From DAOOOW01 sp035387885 (GTDB lineage: Bacteria; Patescibacteriota; Patescibacteriia; UBA2196): 28,595 bases of DNA. This document shows, piece after piece, positions 20,722 to 28,571 of this stretch. The notes beneath the pieces are model-generated. The model saw nothing but the letters and a program-made list of their open reading frames with translations, searched no databases and had not been told where the DNA came from. The position numbers and the translations under genes are program-made. The stretch's first letter is position 1. Each line of letters starts with the position of its first letter. The DNA is taken from contig DAOOOW010000013.1 of the NCBI GenBank assembly GCA_035387885.1, forward strand, positions 1-28,595, written 5' to 3'.

Positions 20722-21639
20722 ATGTCAACTCTTGATCAAAACCAAAAATCACTTGGCAGGGGACTGTCTTCATTAATTGGTGACACTAGTAATATTGGCT
20801 TGCCCAAATATAATGTCAGCGCCGCAGATTTGCCCTATTTACCCAAAACTAAAAAAGGTGTGGCCAATCAAATTTTAAATTTAAATGTTAATTTAATTAA
20901 AACCAATCCCTATCAACCGCGCCAAGAATTTGCTGATATTCCTTTGCAAGATTTAGTGGCTTCTATTAAAGAGCATGGCATTATCCAACCGCTTTTGGTG
21001 ACTGAAACCATGGCTGGAGAATATGAATTAATTGCTGGTGAAAGAAGATTGCGCGCGGCTAAATTGGCTGGCTTAAAAGAAGTGCCCGTTGTTGTTAGAA
21101 ATGTTAAAGATTTAGAAAAATTAGAATTGTCTTTAATAGAAAATATTCAACGTCAGGATTTAAATGCTATTGAAAAAGCAGAAAGTTATAAAAAGTTAGT
21201 TGATGAATTTGGTTTAACTCATGATGAAGCAGCCAAAAGATTGGGAATTTCTCGAGCTCAATTTAGTAATTTTTTGCGTTTATTAAATTTACCAGTCGAA
21301 GCTCAAAAAGGCTTGGCTGCGGGTAAAATTTCTTTTGGTCAAGCCAAAGTGCTTTTGGAAGTTAAAGATAATAAAAAACAAGAACAAATCTATCGCCAAG
21401 CCACGACCACTGGTATGACTGTCGAAGATACTAAAAAACAAGTGGCTAAAGTTAAAGTTAATTCTTATACTAGAGAAATTAAAAAAGATCCCCAAATAAA
21501 AAATTGGGAAATGGCTCTACAAGAAAAATTAAATACCAAAGTTAGTATTAGAAAAAGAGGTAGTTGGGGTGGTATTATTGAAATCGAGTTTTACGCTGAT
21601 GAAGAATTGCAAGAACTAGTGGATAAAATTGTAACATAA
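20722..21639 (+). CDS. parB: chromosome partitioning protein ParB/Spo0J
   Basis: The CTP-dependent clamp that loads at parS. The 305-residue protein begins with GRGLSSLIG (12-20), the ParA-stimulating motif, followed by a Pro/Lys linker. The ParB/Srx CTPase domain contains NPYQPRQEF (62-70), GERRLRAAK (106-114) and ENIQRQDLN (140-148). A helix-turn-helix (about 164-186, LTHDEAAKRLGISRAQFSNFLRLL) recognises parS, and a C-terminal dimerisation domain follows (about 255-305). No parS-like tgttccacgtggaac site was seen in this window. No Shine-Dalgarno sequence. Confidence 0.95.
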   Translation: MSTLDQNQKSLGRGLSSLIGDTSNIGLPKYNVSAADLPYLPKTKKGVANQILNLNVNLIKTNPYQPRQEFADIPLQDLVASIKEHGIIQPLLVTETMAGEYELIAGERRLRAAKLAGLKEVPVVVRNVKDLEKLELSLIENIQRQDLNAIEKAESYKKLVDEFGLTHDEAAKRLGISRAQFSNFLRLLNLPVEAQKGLAAGKISFGQAKVLLEVKDNKKQEQIYRQATTTGMTVEDTKKQVAKVKVNSYTREIKKDPQIKNWEMALQEKLNTKVSIRKRGSWGGIIEIEFYADEELQELVDKIVT

Positions 21640-21663
21640 AAAAATATGTTATTATAAAAAAAA

Positions 21664-21700
21664 TAAAAGCGAGTCTGTGTGTGCAGACTCGCTTTTAAAC
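21664..21700 (+). terminator. terminator after parB
   Basis: 14-bp perfect stem taaaagcgagtctg (21664-21677) with 21684-21697, loop tgtgtg. The T-run is short. Confidence 0.75.
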
Positions 21701-21734
21701 TATTTTTAATTCAAAATAAAACATACATAATTTT

Positions 21735-22245
21735 ATCCCCTCATTTTAAAGGAGGGGTCTCATGCCCCCAGAGGGGCAGAGGGGGTGGTTACAGCATTAA
21801 AATAAAACTAATTTTGCTTAACCAAACTTTGACAATAGTTATACAGATCACTTAAAACACTATTAAGATCATTAGCAATTAATTCGTTAGTATATCTTTT
21901 AATTTTAAAACCCAATGATTCTAAATATGTTTGTCTTTCTATTTCATAATCTGGGTTATTGGCATAATTGTGTGTGCCACCATCTATTTCAATAATTAAT
22001 TTTAATTCTGGACAATAAAAATCTACAATATATTTACCAATGCCATGTTGTCTTCTAAATTTATAGCCAAACTGGTTGAATCTTAACTTATTCCACAAGA
22101 CCACTTCGCCTTTGGTCATACTATTTCTTAGCTTGGCTCTGATTGGTTTTTGATTAGAGTGATTAAAAAGTTCGTTGTTCATACTATAACCACCCCCGTC
22201 TCTGCTCCGCAGAGTCGCCCCTCCTTTAAAAGGAGGGGATAGAAC
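21735..22245. mobile_element. candidate mobile element with inverted-repeat arms around a DUF559 gene
   Basis: The left arm 21735-21796 and right arm 22183-22245 are imperfect inverted copies of about 60 bases. Each has an outer palindrome (cctcattttaaaggagg or cctcctttaaaaggagg), a middle hairpin (tgcccccagaggggca or ctctgctccgcagag) and an inner gggggtggtta. The only gene inside is a DUF559 endonuclease on the minus strand. A deletion form is at 18621-18770 and a solo arm at 10543-10596. No obvious target-site duplication is seen, and no transposase of a known family is present. Confidence 0.72.
21808..22182 (-). CDS. DUF559 (Vsr-like) endonuclease-fold protein
   Basis: 124 residues of the DUF559 family, related to the very-short-patch repair endonuclease fold (PD-(D/E)xK). 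Visible landmarks are EVVLWNKLR (26-34), FRRQHGIGKYIVDFYCP (42-58, with D54), then LKLIIEIDGGTH (60-71) with E65 and D67, matching a D-x-ExD metal site. Family members are often encoded next to repeats; the biochemical role is unproven. The start codon touches the right arm of the element, and the arm supplies the only ribosome-binding-like sequence (ggggg, 9 or more bases upstream). It is probably the functional gene of the element. Confidence 0.88.
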   Translation of the reverse strand: MNNELFNHSNQKPIRAKLRNSMTKGEVVLWNKLRFNQFGYKFRRQHGIGKYIVDFYCPELKLIIEIDGGTHNYANNPDYEIERQTYLESLGFKIKRYTNELIANDLNSVLSDLYNYCQSLVKQN

Positions 22246-22363
22246 GCAGGCTATTTTTATTTAGTAATTTGTAACAAATTTTGCCTTGAAAAGGCGGGGG
22301 TATTGGGGAACCAAACTTTTCTTTGATACATGTTATAAGAAATGAATAAAAAAATATTGCAAC

Positions 22364-23836
22364 CTATTTGCCAAAAAATTTAAAAATATTTAAACGGCTC
22401 TTTTTATTCAGAGAAGCGCGAATCTTGTCTTTAGCCGCGTGAGTTTGCACAAAAGACAACCAAGCTTCGGAAGGCCCAGCCCGATTTTTATCAATAATAA
22501 TTTCTATAACATCACTATTTTTTAAGGGTGTCGACAGAGTGGCAATTTTGTCATTAATTTTAACTCCAGCGCATTTATTGCCAATATCTGAATGAATGTG
22601 ATAGGCAAAATCCACTGGAGTGGCTCCTTCGGGCAAATCAATGACATCGCCTTTGGGTGTAAAGACAAAAATTCTATTTTTAAAAAAATCTAGTTTCAAA
22701 GCCCGCAAATATTTTTTAGCTGTTTGATTATCTTTTTGTTCATTAACCAATTCTTTAATCCATTTCAATTTATTTTGTGAAATTTTTAAATTTTCTTTAA
22801 GAGCATTTTCTTTATAGAGCCAATGAGCAGCTACGCCATATTCTGCTTCTTCATGCATTTTTTGAGTGCGAATTTGAAATTCAGTAATTTTGCCATCTGG
22901 TCCAAAAACTGTGGTGTGCAAAGATTGATAACCATTGGGTTTGGGTTGAGCAATATAATCTTTAATTCGACCAGGCAAAGGCGCCCAAAGTTTATGAATA
23001 TAACCCAAGACCCGATAACAATCATCAATGTTTTTAACAATAATTCTTAAGGCTACCAAATCATAAACCTTATCAATATCCATGTCTTTTTTAATAATTT
23101 TTTGATAAAGAGAATAATAATGCTTGCTGCGACCGGCAATGTTTAAAAATTCAAATTTAGAATTATCTTCCAATTCTTTTCTAATAATTTTACTAACTTT
23201 TTCTATAAACTTTGTTTGTTCCACATATCTTTTTTTAGAAATTTCCATGACCCATTTGTATTCTTCCGGATAAACATAAGGAAAAGACAAATCTTCTAAT
23301 TCACATTTAATTTCTTCCATACCCAGTCGATTGGCAATAGGCGCATAAATATCCAAACTTTCTCTGGCAATTCTTTGTTGTTTAACAGGCGCCAAAGCAT
23401 AGAGTGTTTTTAAATTATGAATACGGTCGGCAAATTTGATAAAGACCACGCGCACATCTTCAGCAATAGCCATAAACATTTTACGCAAATTTTCCGCATA
23501 TCTTTCCAAACCGCGATATTTTATTTTACCTAATTTGGTAATGCCTTCAACCAAGCGGGCGACTTCAATGCCAAAATTTTTTTCAATGTCTGCTAAGCTT
23601 TTGTTTGTCTCTTCGGGCACATCATGTAATAGTCCAGCCATAATCGTGGCTAAATCCATTTTATATTCAGCTAATTTATACGCCACTTCCAGGGGGTGTT
23701 GAATATATTCTTCGCCACTGGTTCTTTTTTGGCCTTGATGGGCTTCCTTAGCAAAATCATAAACCAAACGCAGCAAATCTAAGTCTGCTTCTGCATTATT
23801 TTTTTTAATAATTTCTAAAATACGATTGATAGTCAT
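22364..23836 (-). CDS. rel: (p)ppGpp synthetase/hydrolase Rel, lacking the ACT domain
   Basis: The stringent-response enzyme. The 490-residue product has the HD hydrolase domain (H47, HDVPEET at 71-77, ADRIHN at 136-141), the synthetase domain with RIKD (290-293, the RxKD form of bifunctional enzymes), PNGYQSLHTTVFGP and EFQIRT (319-324), and the TGS domain (about 386-449). It ends shortly after, without the helical, zinc-finger and ACT domains that bring most Rel proteins to over 700 residues. In the hydrolase motif the usual HDxxED reads HDxxEE. The start at 23836 is chosen over 23857 because the upstream residues overlap the -10 box. Confidence 0.94.
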   Translation of the reverse strand: MTINRILEIIKKNNAEADLDLLRLVYDFAKEAHQGQKRTSGEEYIQHPLEVAYKLAEYKMDLATIMAGLLHDVPEETNKSLADIEKNFGIEVARLVEGITKLGKIKYRGLERYAENLRKMFMAIAEDVRVVFIKFADRIHNLKTLYALAPVKQQRIARESLDIYAPIANRLGMEEIKCELEDLSFPYVYPEEYKWVMEISKKRYVEQTKFIEKVSKIIRKELEDNSKFEFLNIAGRSKHYYSLYQKIIKKDMDIDKVYDLVALRIIVKNIDDCYRVLGYIHKLWAPLPGRIKDYIAQPKPNGYQSLHTTVFGPDGKITEFQIRTQKMHEEAEYGVAAHWLYKENALKENLKISQNKLKWIKELVNEQKDNQTAKKYLRALKLDFFKNRIFVFTPKGDVIDLPEGATPVDFAYHIHSDIGNKCAGVKINDKIATLSTPLKNSDVIEIIIDKNRAGPSEAWLSFVQTHAAKDKIRASLNKKSRLNIFKFFGK

Positions 23837-23845
23837 ATATTGACT

Positions 23846-23874
23846 ATTATAGAGCAAAAATGTATTCTAAACAA
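23846..23874 (-). promoter_or_regulatory. rel: rel promoter, leaderless
   Basis: Minus-strand TTGTTT (23869-23874), 17-base spacer, TATAAT (23846-23851), only 9 bases before the rel ATG. The mRNA would start within a few bases of the start codon. Confidence 0.65.
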
Positions 23875-23877
23875 ACC

Positions 23878-23886
23878 TGTGGATAA
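23878..23886 (-). promoter_or_regulatory. perfect DnaA box
   Basis: tgtggataa, the complement of TTATCCACA, between the divergent rel and GT4 promoters. Confidence 0.55.
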
Positions 23887-23893
23887 ATAACCA

Positions 23894-23922
23894 TTGACTT
23901 TTTTACATTTTTTTGATATAAT
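23894..23922 (+). promoter_or_regulatory. strong promoter of the 23982 GT4 gene
   Basis: TTGACT (23894-23899), 17-base spacer, TGa-TATAAT (23917-23922). The leader is about 50 bases and includes the second DnaA box. Confidence 0.82.
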
Positions 23923-23938
23923 GGATTATTAACAATAA

Positions 23939-23947
23939 TTATCCACA
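23939..23947 (+). promoter_or_regulatory. perfect DnaA box
   Basis: TTATCCACA in opposite orientation to the box at 23878, 52 bases away, just after the predicted transcription start. Confidence 0.55.
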
Positions 23948-23981
23948 CATTGGTTATTTATAACCTGATGTTAGCAACAAT

Positions 23982-25205
23982 ATGTTTAAAATAGCTTTTA
24001 TCGGTCAAAAAGGCATTCCTATTACTCAAGGTGGGGTAGAGCGTCATGTTGAAGAACTATCTTTACGTCTATCTCGCAATGGTTATGACGTCTATGTCTA
24101 TACCAGACCTCATTTTGTGCCTAAAGAATACAAGAAATATGATAATGTCAATTTGATTAGTTTGCCGTCTTTACGCACTAAAAATTTTGATGCTATTTCT
24201 CATACTTTTTTAGCTACTCTGCATGCTGTTTTTAAATTAAAAGCAGATGTTATTCATTATCAAGGCGTGGGTCCTTCAATTTTATCTTGGCTACCTAAAA
24301 TTTTAAATTATAATATTAAAGTTGTGACTACTGTTCATTCGGCAGATTGGGACCATCAAAAATGGAGTTTTTTTGCCAAATTTATGTTAGAGCTAGGTGC
24401 CAAATTTGCTTGCAAATTTGCTGATGAAACAATTGCTGTTTCTCGCAGTTTGCAAAAATATTGCTTGTCTAGAAATAAAGGTGAAGCCACCTATATTCCT
24501 AATGGTGTGCCTTTACCAGACAAAAATAATGAATTGGCTGATAAAGTTTTAGCTGGTTTTAATTTGGAAAAACAACAATATCTATTAGTAGTTTCCCGCT
24601 TAATTAAGCATAAAGGTGTGCATTATTTAATTGAAGCTTTTAAAAGACTTAAAGATAGAGATGGAGCTAGTAAAAAAATGGCTGATCTAAAATTAGTTAT
24701 TGTGGGTTCCACGGCTTTTACAGAAAATTATCAAAAATTTTTATTAAAATTAACTCGTGACCGCAAAGATATTATTTTTACTGGCATTCAAACTGGTGCT
24801 AATCTTGACGCCCTGTATAGAAATTGTTATTTATATGCTCAACCCTCTGAATCCGAAGGGCTTTCTATTTCAGTGCTCGAGGCTATGTCTTATGGCAAAG
24901 CAGTTTTAGTTTCTGATATTGAAGAAAATTTGGAATTAATTTCTGGCAATGCCGAATCTGGTTCTGTGGGCTTTGATTTTCAAAATAAAAATGTTAATGA
25001 TTTGGCTCAAAAAATTGCCATTCTTTATAATAATCCACAAATTGTGCATCAAGTTGGAGCTAAAGCCAGAAATCATGTCAAATTATATTATAACTGGGAA
25101 GAAATAACTACACGCACAGAAAAAATTTATAAAAATATAGTTTTAGTTAAAGATAGAGTGAAAAAGTTCAGTCCCGCTTTTTCACTTTCAAGCGAAAGAG
25201 CCTAA
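23982..25205 (+). CDS. glycosyltransferase family 4
   Basis: 407 residues, GT-B fold. The N-terminal nucleotide-sugar loop is IGQKGIPITQGGVERHVEEL (about 6-25), typical of the rhamnosyl/fucosyl-type GT4 enzymes. The donor domain starts at LLVVSRLIKHKG, and the E-x7-E motif is in SEGLSISVLEAMSYGK. It has its own strong promoter and terminator, apart from the glycosyltransferase cluster at 6-10 kb. The last 15 residues come from a 10-bp inverted repeat (agtgaaaaag at 25157-25166 with 25177-25186) and look like a repeat-derived tail. No Shine-Dalgarno sequence. Confidence 0.9.
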   Translation: MFKIAFIGQKGIPITQGGVERHVEELSLRLSRNGYDVYVYTRPHFVPKEYKKYDNVNLISLPSLRTKNFDAISHTFLATLHAVFKLKADVIHYQGVGPSILSWLPKILNYNIKVVTTVHSADWDHQKWSFFAKFMLELGAKFACKFADETIAVSRSLQKYCLSRNKGEATYIPNGVPLPDKNNELADKVLAGFNLEKQQYLLVVSRLIKHKGVHYLIEAFKRLKDRDGASKKMADLKLVIVGSTAFTENYQKFLLKLTRDRKDIIFTGIQTGANLDALYRNCYLYAQPSESEGLSISVLEAMSYGKAVLVSDIEENLELISGNAESGSVGFDFQNKNVNDLAQKIAILYNNPQIVHQVGAKARNHVKLYYNWEEITTRTEKIYKNIVLVKDRVKKFSPAFSLSSERA

Positions 25206-25212
25206 GAAATCC

Positions 25213-25241
25213 AAAAAACTGCCCCCTAAGGGCAGTTTTTT
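25213..25241 (+). terminator. intrinsic terminator after the GT4 gene
   Basis: 12-bp stem aaaaaactgccc (25213-25224) with 25230-25241, loop cctaa, T-rich right arm. Confidence 0.88.
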
Positions 25242-25279
25242 GTTGTAGACAAAATAGGGGAGGAATGATAAGATAGGAG

Positions 25280-25419
25280 TGGAATTAAATTACAAATATC
25301 AAATAACAAATTCCAAACAAATTACAATATTAAAATTCAAAACAAATTAAACTATTTTAAATTTGAGATTTTGAATTTATTTGGGATTTGGAGCTTGTAA
25401 TTTGGAGCTTATCACATTT
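25280..25419. repeat. imperfect dyad before mreB
   Basis: The left arm has caaatatcaaataacaaatt and caaattcc-type words. The right arm (about 25354-25412) reads ttgaatttatttgggatttg and is approximately the reverse complement. It reaches the mreB start; same family as 3322-3477 and 6003-6145. Confidence 0.72.
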
Positions 25420-26460
25420 ATGTTTAAAAAAATATTTGGTAAATTTTCTTATGATTTAGGCATTGATCTTGGCACAGCCAATACCTTGGTTTATGTTAAG
25501 GGCAAAGGCATTATGGTTAATGAACCATCGGTAGTGGCTGTTAACAATAGAAATGATCAAATTGTGGCTATTGGTGAAGAAGCCAAAAAAATGATTGGCA
25601 AAAATCCAGCTCATATCAATGTGGTTAGACCATTGGTCAATGGCATTGTTTCAGATTTTGAAGTTACAGAAAAAATGTTGAAATATTTTGTCGATAAAGT
25701 ACATAAAGATTCTTGGCTATCTACGCCAAGACCACGTATGGTCATTGGCATACCTCTAGATATTACAGAAGTTGAAAGAAAAGCTGTGGAAGACGCCGCG
25801 CTTTCAGCTGGAGCCAGAGAAGTTTTTTTGGTCGAAGAACCTATGGCCGCGGCCATTGGAGCCAGATTACCTATTAATGAAGCAGTGGGCAATTTAATTA
25901 TAGACATTGGCGGGGGCACCACAGAAATTGCTGTCATCTCATTATCCGGAGTGGTTAGTTCAAAATCTCTAAAAACAGCTGGGGTAGAAATGGATTGGAA
26001 TATTATCAATTACGCCAGAGAAAAATATAATCTTTTTTTAGGAGAAAATTCGGCTGAAAATATTAAAAAATTTATTGGCTCGGCTTATCCCCAAAATGAA
26101 AAAATCAATATGGAAATCCGTGGTCGAGATTTATATTCAGGACTGCCCAGATCTTTGAAAGTTACTGATGAAGAAATCCGCTATGCCTTGGCTAAAACAG
26201 TTAGCATTATTATTGATAATATTAAATCAGTGGTGGAAACCACTCCGCCAGATTTGGTTTCGGAAATCTATGAACGGGGCATTATTCTTTGCGGTGGTGG
26301 GTCTATGCTTAAAGGCATTGATAAATTAATTGCTAGTGAAACTAAAATTCCCACCAAAATTATTGACGACCCACTAACTGCCGTAGCCAGAGGCGCTGGT
26401 ATTATTTTGGAAGATTTGGAAGGTATGCAAGATTTGTTGATTCCAACTACGAATGAATAA
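25420..26460 (+). CDS. mreB: rod shape-determining protein MreB, second copy
   Basis: 346 residues with MFKKIFGKFSYDLGIDLGTANTL at the start (the phosphate-1 DLGTAN), IDIGGGTTEIAVISLSG for phosphate 2 and ILCGGGSMLKG for the adenosine site. The N-terminal amphipathic FKKIFGKF is the kind of segment that binds MreB to the membrane; the other copy (4995) has only the shorter FIKKIG. This copy stands directly before mreC and mreD, so it is the canonical elongasome MreB. The frame is open 13 codons upstream, but only through the repeat. The two copies are clearly different in sequence, so this is no recent duplication. Confidence 0.95.
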   Translation: MFKKIFGKFSYDLGIDLGTANTLVYVKGKGIMVNEPSVVAVNNRNDQIVAIGEEAKKMIGKNPAHINVVRPLVNGIVSDFEVTEKMLKYFVDKVHKDSWLSTPRPRMVIGIPLDITEVERKAVEDAALSAGAREVFLVEEPMAAAIGARLPINEAVGNLIIDIGGGTTEIAVISLSGVVSSKSLKTAGVEMDWNIINYAREKYNLFLGENSAENIKKFIGSAYPQNEKINMEIRGRDLYSGLPRSLKVTDEEIRYALAKTVSIIIDNIKSVVETTPPDLVSEIYERGIILCGGGSMLKGIDKLIASETKIPTKIIDDPLTAVARGAGIILEDLEGMQDLLIPTTNE

Positions 26461-26572
26461 ATGTTGTTGCGAATTATTACAAATTATTTACGAATTATAC
26501 AAATATAATATTCACACTTTAAATATTCGTTAATAATTCGTAATTTTAATTCGCATAATTAGTATCTAATAT
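26461..26572. repeat. cgaattatt-type repeat between mreB and mreC
   Basis: Contains gcgaattattacaaattatt and, as near mirror, taataattcgtaattttaat. Related to the short stretches at 18428-18465 and around 2336-2400. A weak -10-like CATAAT (26554-26559) precedes mreC. Confidence 0.5.
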
Positions 26573-27370
26573 ATGTCGCGTAAAATAATTAAAAACGAAT
26601 TTTTTATTATTGGTCTTATTGTTTTAGTCATAATTTTTTTGCATTATCTAAAAATTCTTTCCCCTTTAGAAAAAGTTATCTATTGGACTTTGGCGCCTTT
26701 GCAAATTACCACAGAAAATCTGGCCCATAGCGCTAACAATTTAATTAATAATAATTTAATTAAACACAATTGGCCCGAAGAAAATAGAATTTTAACCGCC
26801 AAAGTGGAGACTTTAGAAAATCAATTAGTTGGTTTAAAAAACTTTATTGAAGAAAATCAATTAATTGAAGCTCAAAAACAATATTTAAGCGAAAGAAAAC
26901 TTAATTATCTAACTGCCAGAGTGCTGGGCAGAGCAGAGACCAATAATGCTAATATTTTAATTATTAATAAAGGTGAAAGCGATGGCGTTAAAGTTGGTCA
27001 AGCCGTAGCCGGAGTTAATGGTGCACTACTTGGCAAAATTATTAAAACTGAAAGTAAAATTGCTCATCTTTGGTTATTAATTGCCAATGGCAATCGTTTT
27101 AACAGTACTCTTGCAGGTAATTCTGAAGTTGCAGGCTTGGCTGAAGGCAACCACAACACTTCCTTAATTTTAGACTATATTTTAAAAAATGCTGAGCTTA
27201 AAACAGGGGATTTAATAGTCACTTCTGGAGCTGATGCTTTAATTCCAGCCGGTATTTTAATTGGTTCGCTTGGCGATATTATTGATGATAAAAATAATCT
27301 TTTTAAACAAGCGGAAATTATTTCGCCTGTGGATTTTAAAAACATTAAAATTGTTAACGTGATTCAATAA
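26573..27370 (+). CDS. mreC: rod shape-determining protein MreC
   Basis: The elongasome scaffold outside the membrane. The 265-residue product has one N-terminal membrane helix (about 10-28), a coiled coil (about 68-105, ENRILTAKVETLENQLVGLKNF) and two small beta domains with the family segments INKGESDGVKVGQAV, GALLGKI and TSGADALIPAGILIGSL. Its position after mreB and before mreD is the standard order. Confidence 0.92.
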   Translation: MSRKIIKNEFFIIGLIVLVIIFLHYLKILSPLEKVIYWTLAPLQITTENLAHSANNLINNNLIKHNWPEENRILTAKVETLENQLVGLKNFIEENQLIEAQKQYLSERKLNYLTARVLGRAETNNANILIINKGESDGVKVGQAVAGVNGALLGKIIKTESKIAHLWLLIANGNRFNSTLAGNSEVAGLAEGNHNTSLILDYILKNAELKTGDLIVTSGADALIPAGILIGSLGDIIDDKNNLFKQAEIISPVDFKNIKIVNVIQ

Positions 27371-27388
27371 ATTTAATCTACTTGGAGT

Positions 27389-27904
27389 ATGTTTAATAAA
27401 AAAAATATTTTTTGGCTAGTTTCTCTCATCTTAATTTTTATTATTGAACAGGCTTTAATTTTACGTCTAGACGCGCGTTTAAATTTCTGGCCAACAGTTT
27501 TAATTTTTACGCTTTTAATTTTTGATTTAAAAAAAGCTTTAGCCTGGGCTTTGGGCGCCGGTTTTCTTTTGGATCTCTATTCTTTTTTGCCTTTTGGCAG
27601 TTATCTGGCCTATTTTTTTCTGATTATGCTCTTGCTATATTTTTTAACTAAAAATTTCTTAACCAACCGTTCTCTAGTTTCACTTCTAATTTTAAATCTA
27701 ATTGCTTGCGCTTCTTTTCTAGCCCTGTTATTTATTACAGAAAAAATATATTTAAAATTTTTATTAATAGAAAAAATCGCTCTTTACGGCTGGCAAGATA
27801 TGCTTATTTTTTTCCTAGCCAATTTAATTCTAACTTTAATAGGCTTTATAATTACTTTAAAATTCACGAAAATTTTGGAAGTGGGTTCTATTCAAAAAAG
27901 GTAG
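27389..27904 (+). CDS. mreD: MreD-like membrane protein
   Basis: 171 residues with about five membrane helices and almost no soluble part. MreD sequences are poorly conserved, and the call rests on size, topology, the GAGFLLDLYSFLPFGSYLAYFFL segment (MreD-type acidic residue followed by a Gly/Phe-rich turn) and the position 18 bases after mreC. ttggag precedes the ATG by only 2 bases. The next elongasome gene, a PBP2/RodA pair, is not in the window. Confidence 0.82.
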   Translation: MFNKKNIFWLVSLILIFIIEQALILRLDARLNFWPTVLIFTLLIFDLKKALAWALGAGFLLDLYSFLPFGSYLAYFFLIMLLLYFLTKNFLTNRSLVSLLILNLIACASFLALLFITEKIYLKFLLIEKIALYGWQDMLIFFLANLILTLIGFIITLKFTKILEVGSIQKR

Positions 27905-27942
27905 TTAAAAATTAATTCCCCTTGGGATTATTTTTTAAGCGC

Positions 27943-27970
27943 TTGACAAAAAAATTGGCAAGACTAAGAT
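27943..27970 (+). promoter_or_regulatory. promoter of the first zinc-ribbon gene
   Basis: TTGACA (27943-27948), 16-base spacer, TAAGAT (27965-27970). Confidence 0.72.
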
Positions 27971-28010
27971 TATTGTATATAATAAATTCACCCTTTGGAA
28001 TTGTGGATAT

Positions 28011-28241
28011 ATGAATGAGCCAGTTTTTCACACCCTACGCTGTTTAAAATGCGCTTGCCACTTTTCTAACATCTTAAAAGTGGAAGGAATGGTTAAGATT
28101 GAGAAAAAATGCCCTAAATGCAAGTGTTTGAATACTATAAATTTAACATCTAAAGAGATTACTATAAAATGTAAGTTAGAGCCAGAAAATATTGATAATA
28201 GCGGAGAAAATAGTTTTATAGGCGAAAGAGAAGAATATTAG
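28011..28241 (+). CDS. Com-like zinc-ribbon protein, copy 1
   Basis: 76 residues. C11-x2-C14 and C34-x2-C37, with extra cysteines at 16 and 39, form a small zinc ribbon; LRCLKCACHF and KKCPKCKCLNTI resemble the phage Mu Com family of RNA-binding translational regulators (PF10122-like). That likeness is from pattern only. After residue 43 a Lys/Glu-rich tail follows. It has its own promoter; no Shine-Dalgarno sequence. A related copy lies at 28413-28571. Confidence 0.75.
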   Translation: MNEPVFHTLRCLKCACHFSNILKVEGMVKIEKKCPKCKCLNTINLTSKEITIKCKLEPENIDNSGENSFIGEREEY

Positions 28242-28300
28242 TAAATGTCAAATATCCAATGTCAAATGTCAAATGTTTGGTATCCAATGTTTAATGGTAA
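28242..28300. repeat. tandem caatgtcaaatgt repeat
   Basis: gtcaaatatccaatgtcaaa, then tcaaatg and tatccaatgtttaatgg, form a short run of related words in direct and inverted orientation between the two zinc-ribbon genes. The rest of the spacer to 28412 is AT-rich, with nothing recognised. Confidence 0.5.
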
Positions 28301-28412
28301 AAGTAAAAAATTAAAAATATATCATATTTTTATAGGCAAACATGCCCTTGATGGGATATCCACGCCTAAGAGTTATAAATTTAATTTTGAAAGCAAGATT
28401 AATTAAATTTTT

Positions 28413-28571
28413 ATGAATGAGCCCGGTGCTATTTGTAATTGGAGGTGTGCCAAATGTGCTTATCATTTTGCCAACATCTTTATTATTGAAGGCGCTATCA
28501 AAGAGGCTAAAAAATGTCCCAAGTGCAAGTCTTTAAACACTTCTGAATTCTATTCCAAAGTGCAACATTAG
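28413..28571 (+). CDS. Com-like zinc-ribbon protein, copy 2
   Basis: 52 residues, opening with the same MNEP and TAG stop as copy 1, with C12-x2-C15 and C35-x2-C38 at the same spacing and FANI...EGAIKEAKKCPKCKSLNT aligning with FSNI...EGMVKIEKKCPKCKCLNT. It lacks the charged tail of copy 1. Tandem duplication with divergence is the simplest reading. No Shine-Dalgarno sequence; an upstream promoter is not evident, so it may be read with copy 1. Confidence 0.68.
   Translation: MNEPGAICNWRCAKCAYHFANIFIIEGAIKEAKKCPKCKSLNTSEFYSKVQH

Noticed and set aside
18772..21639. parS site near parAB
   Set aside because: No sequence close to tgttccacgtggaac was found; the dyads before parB and at 17671 do not match it.
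21735..22245. Known insertion sequence
   Set aside because: No DDE, HUH or serine/tyrosine recombinase gene; the only protein is DUF559, and no target duplication is evident.
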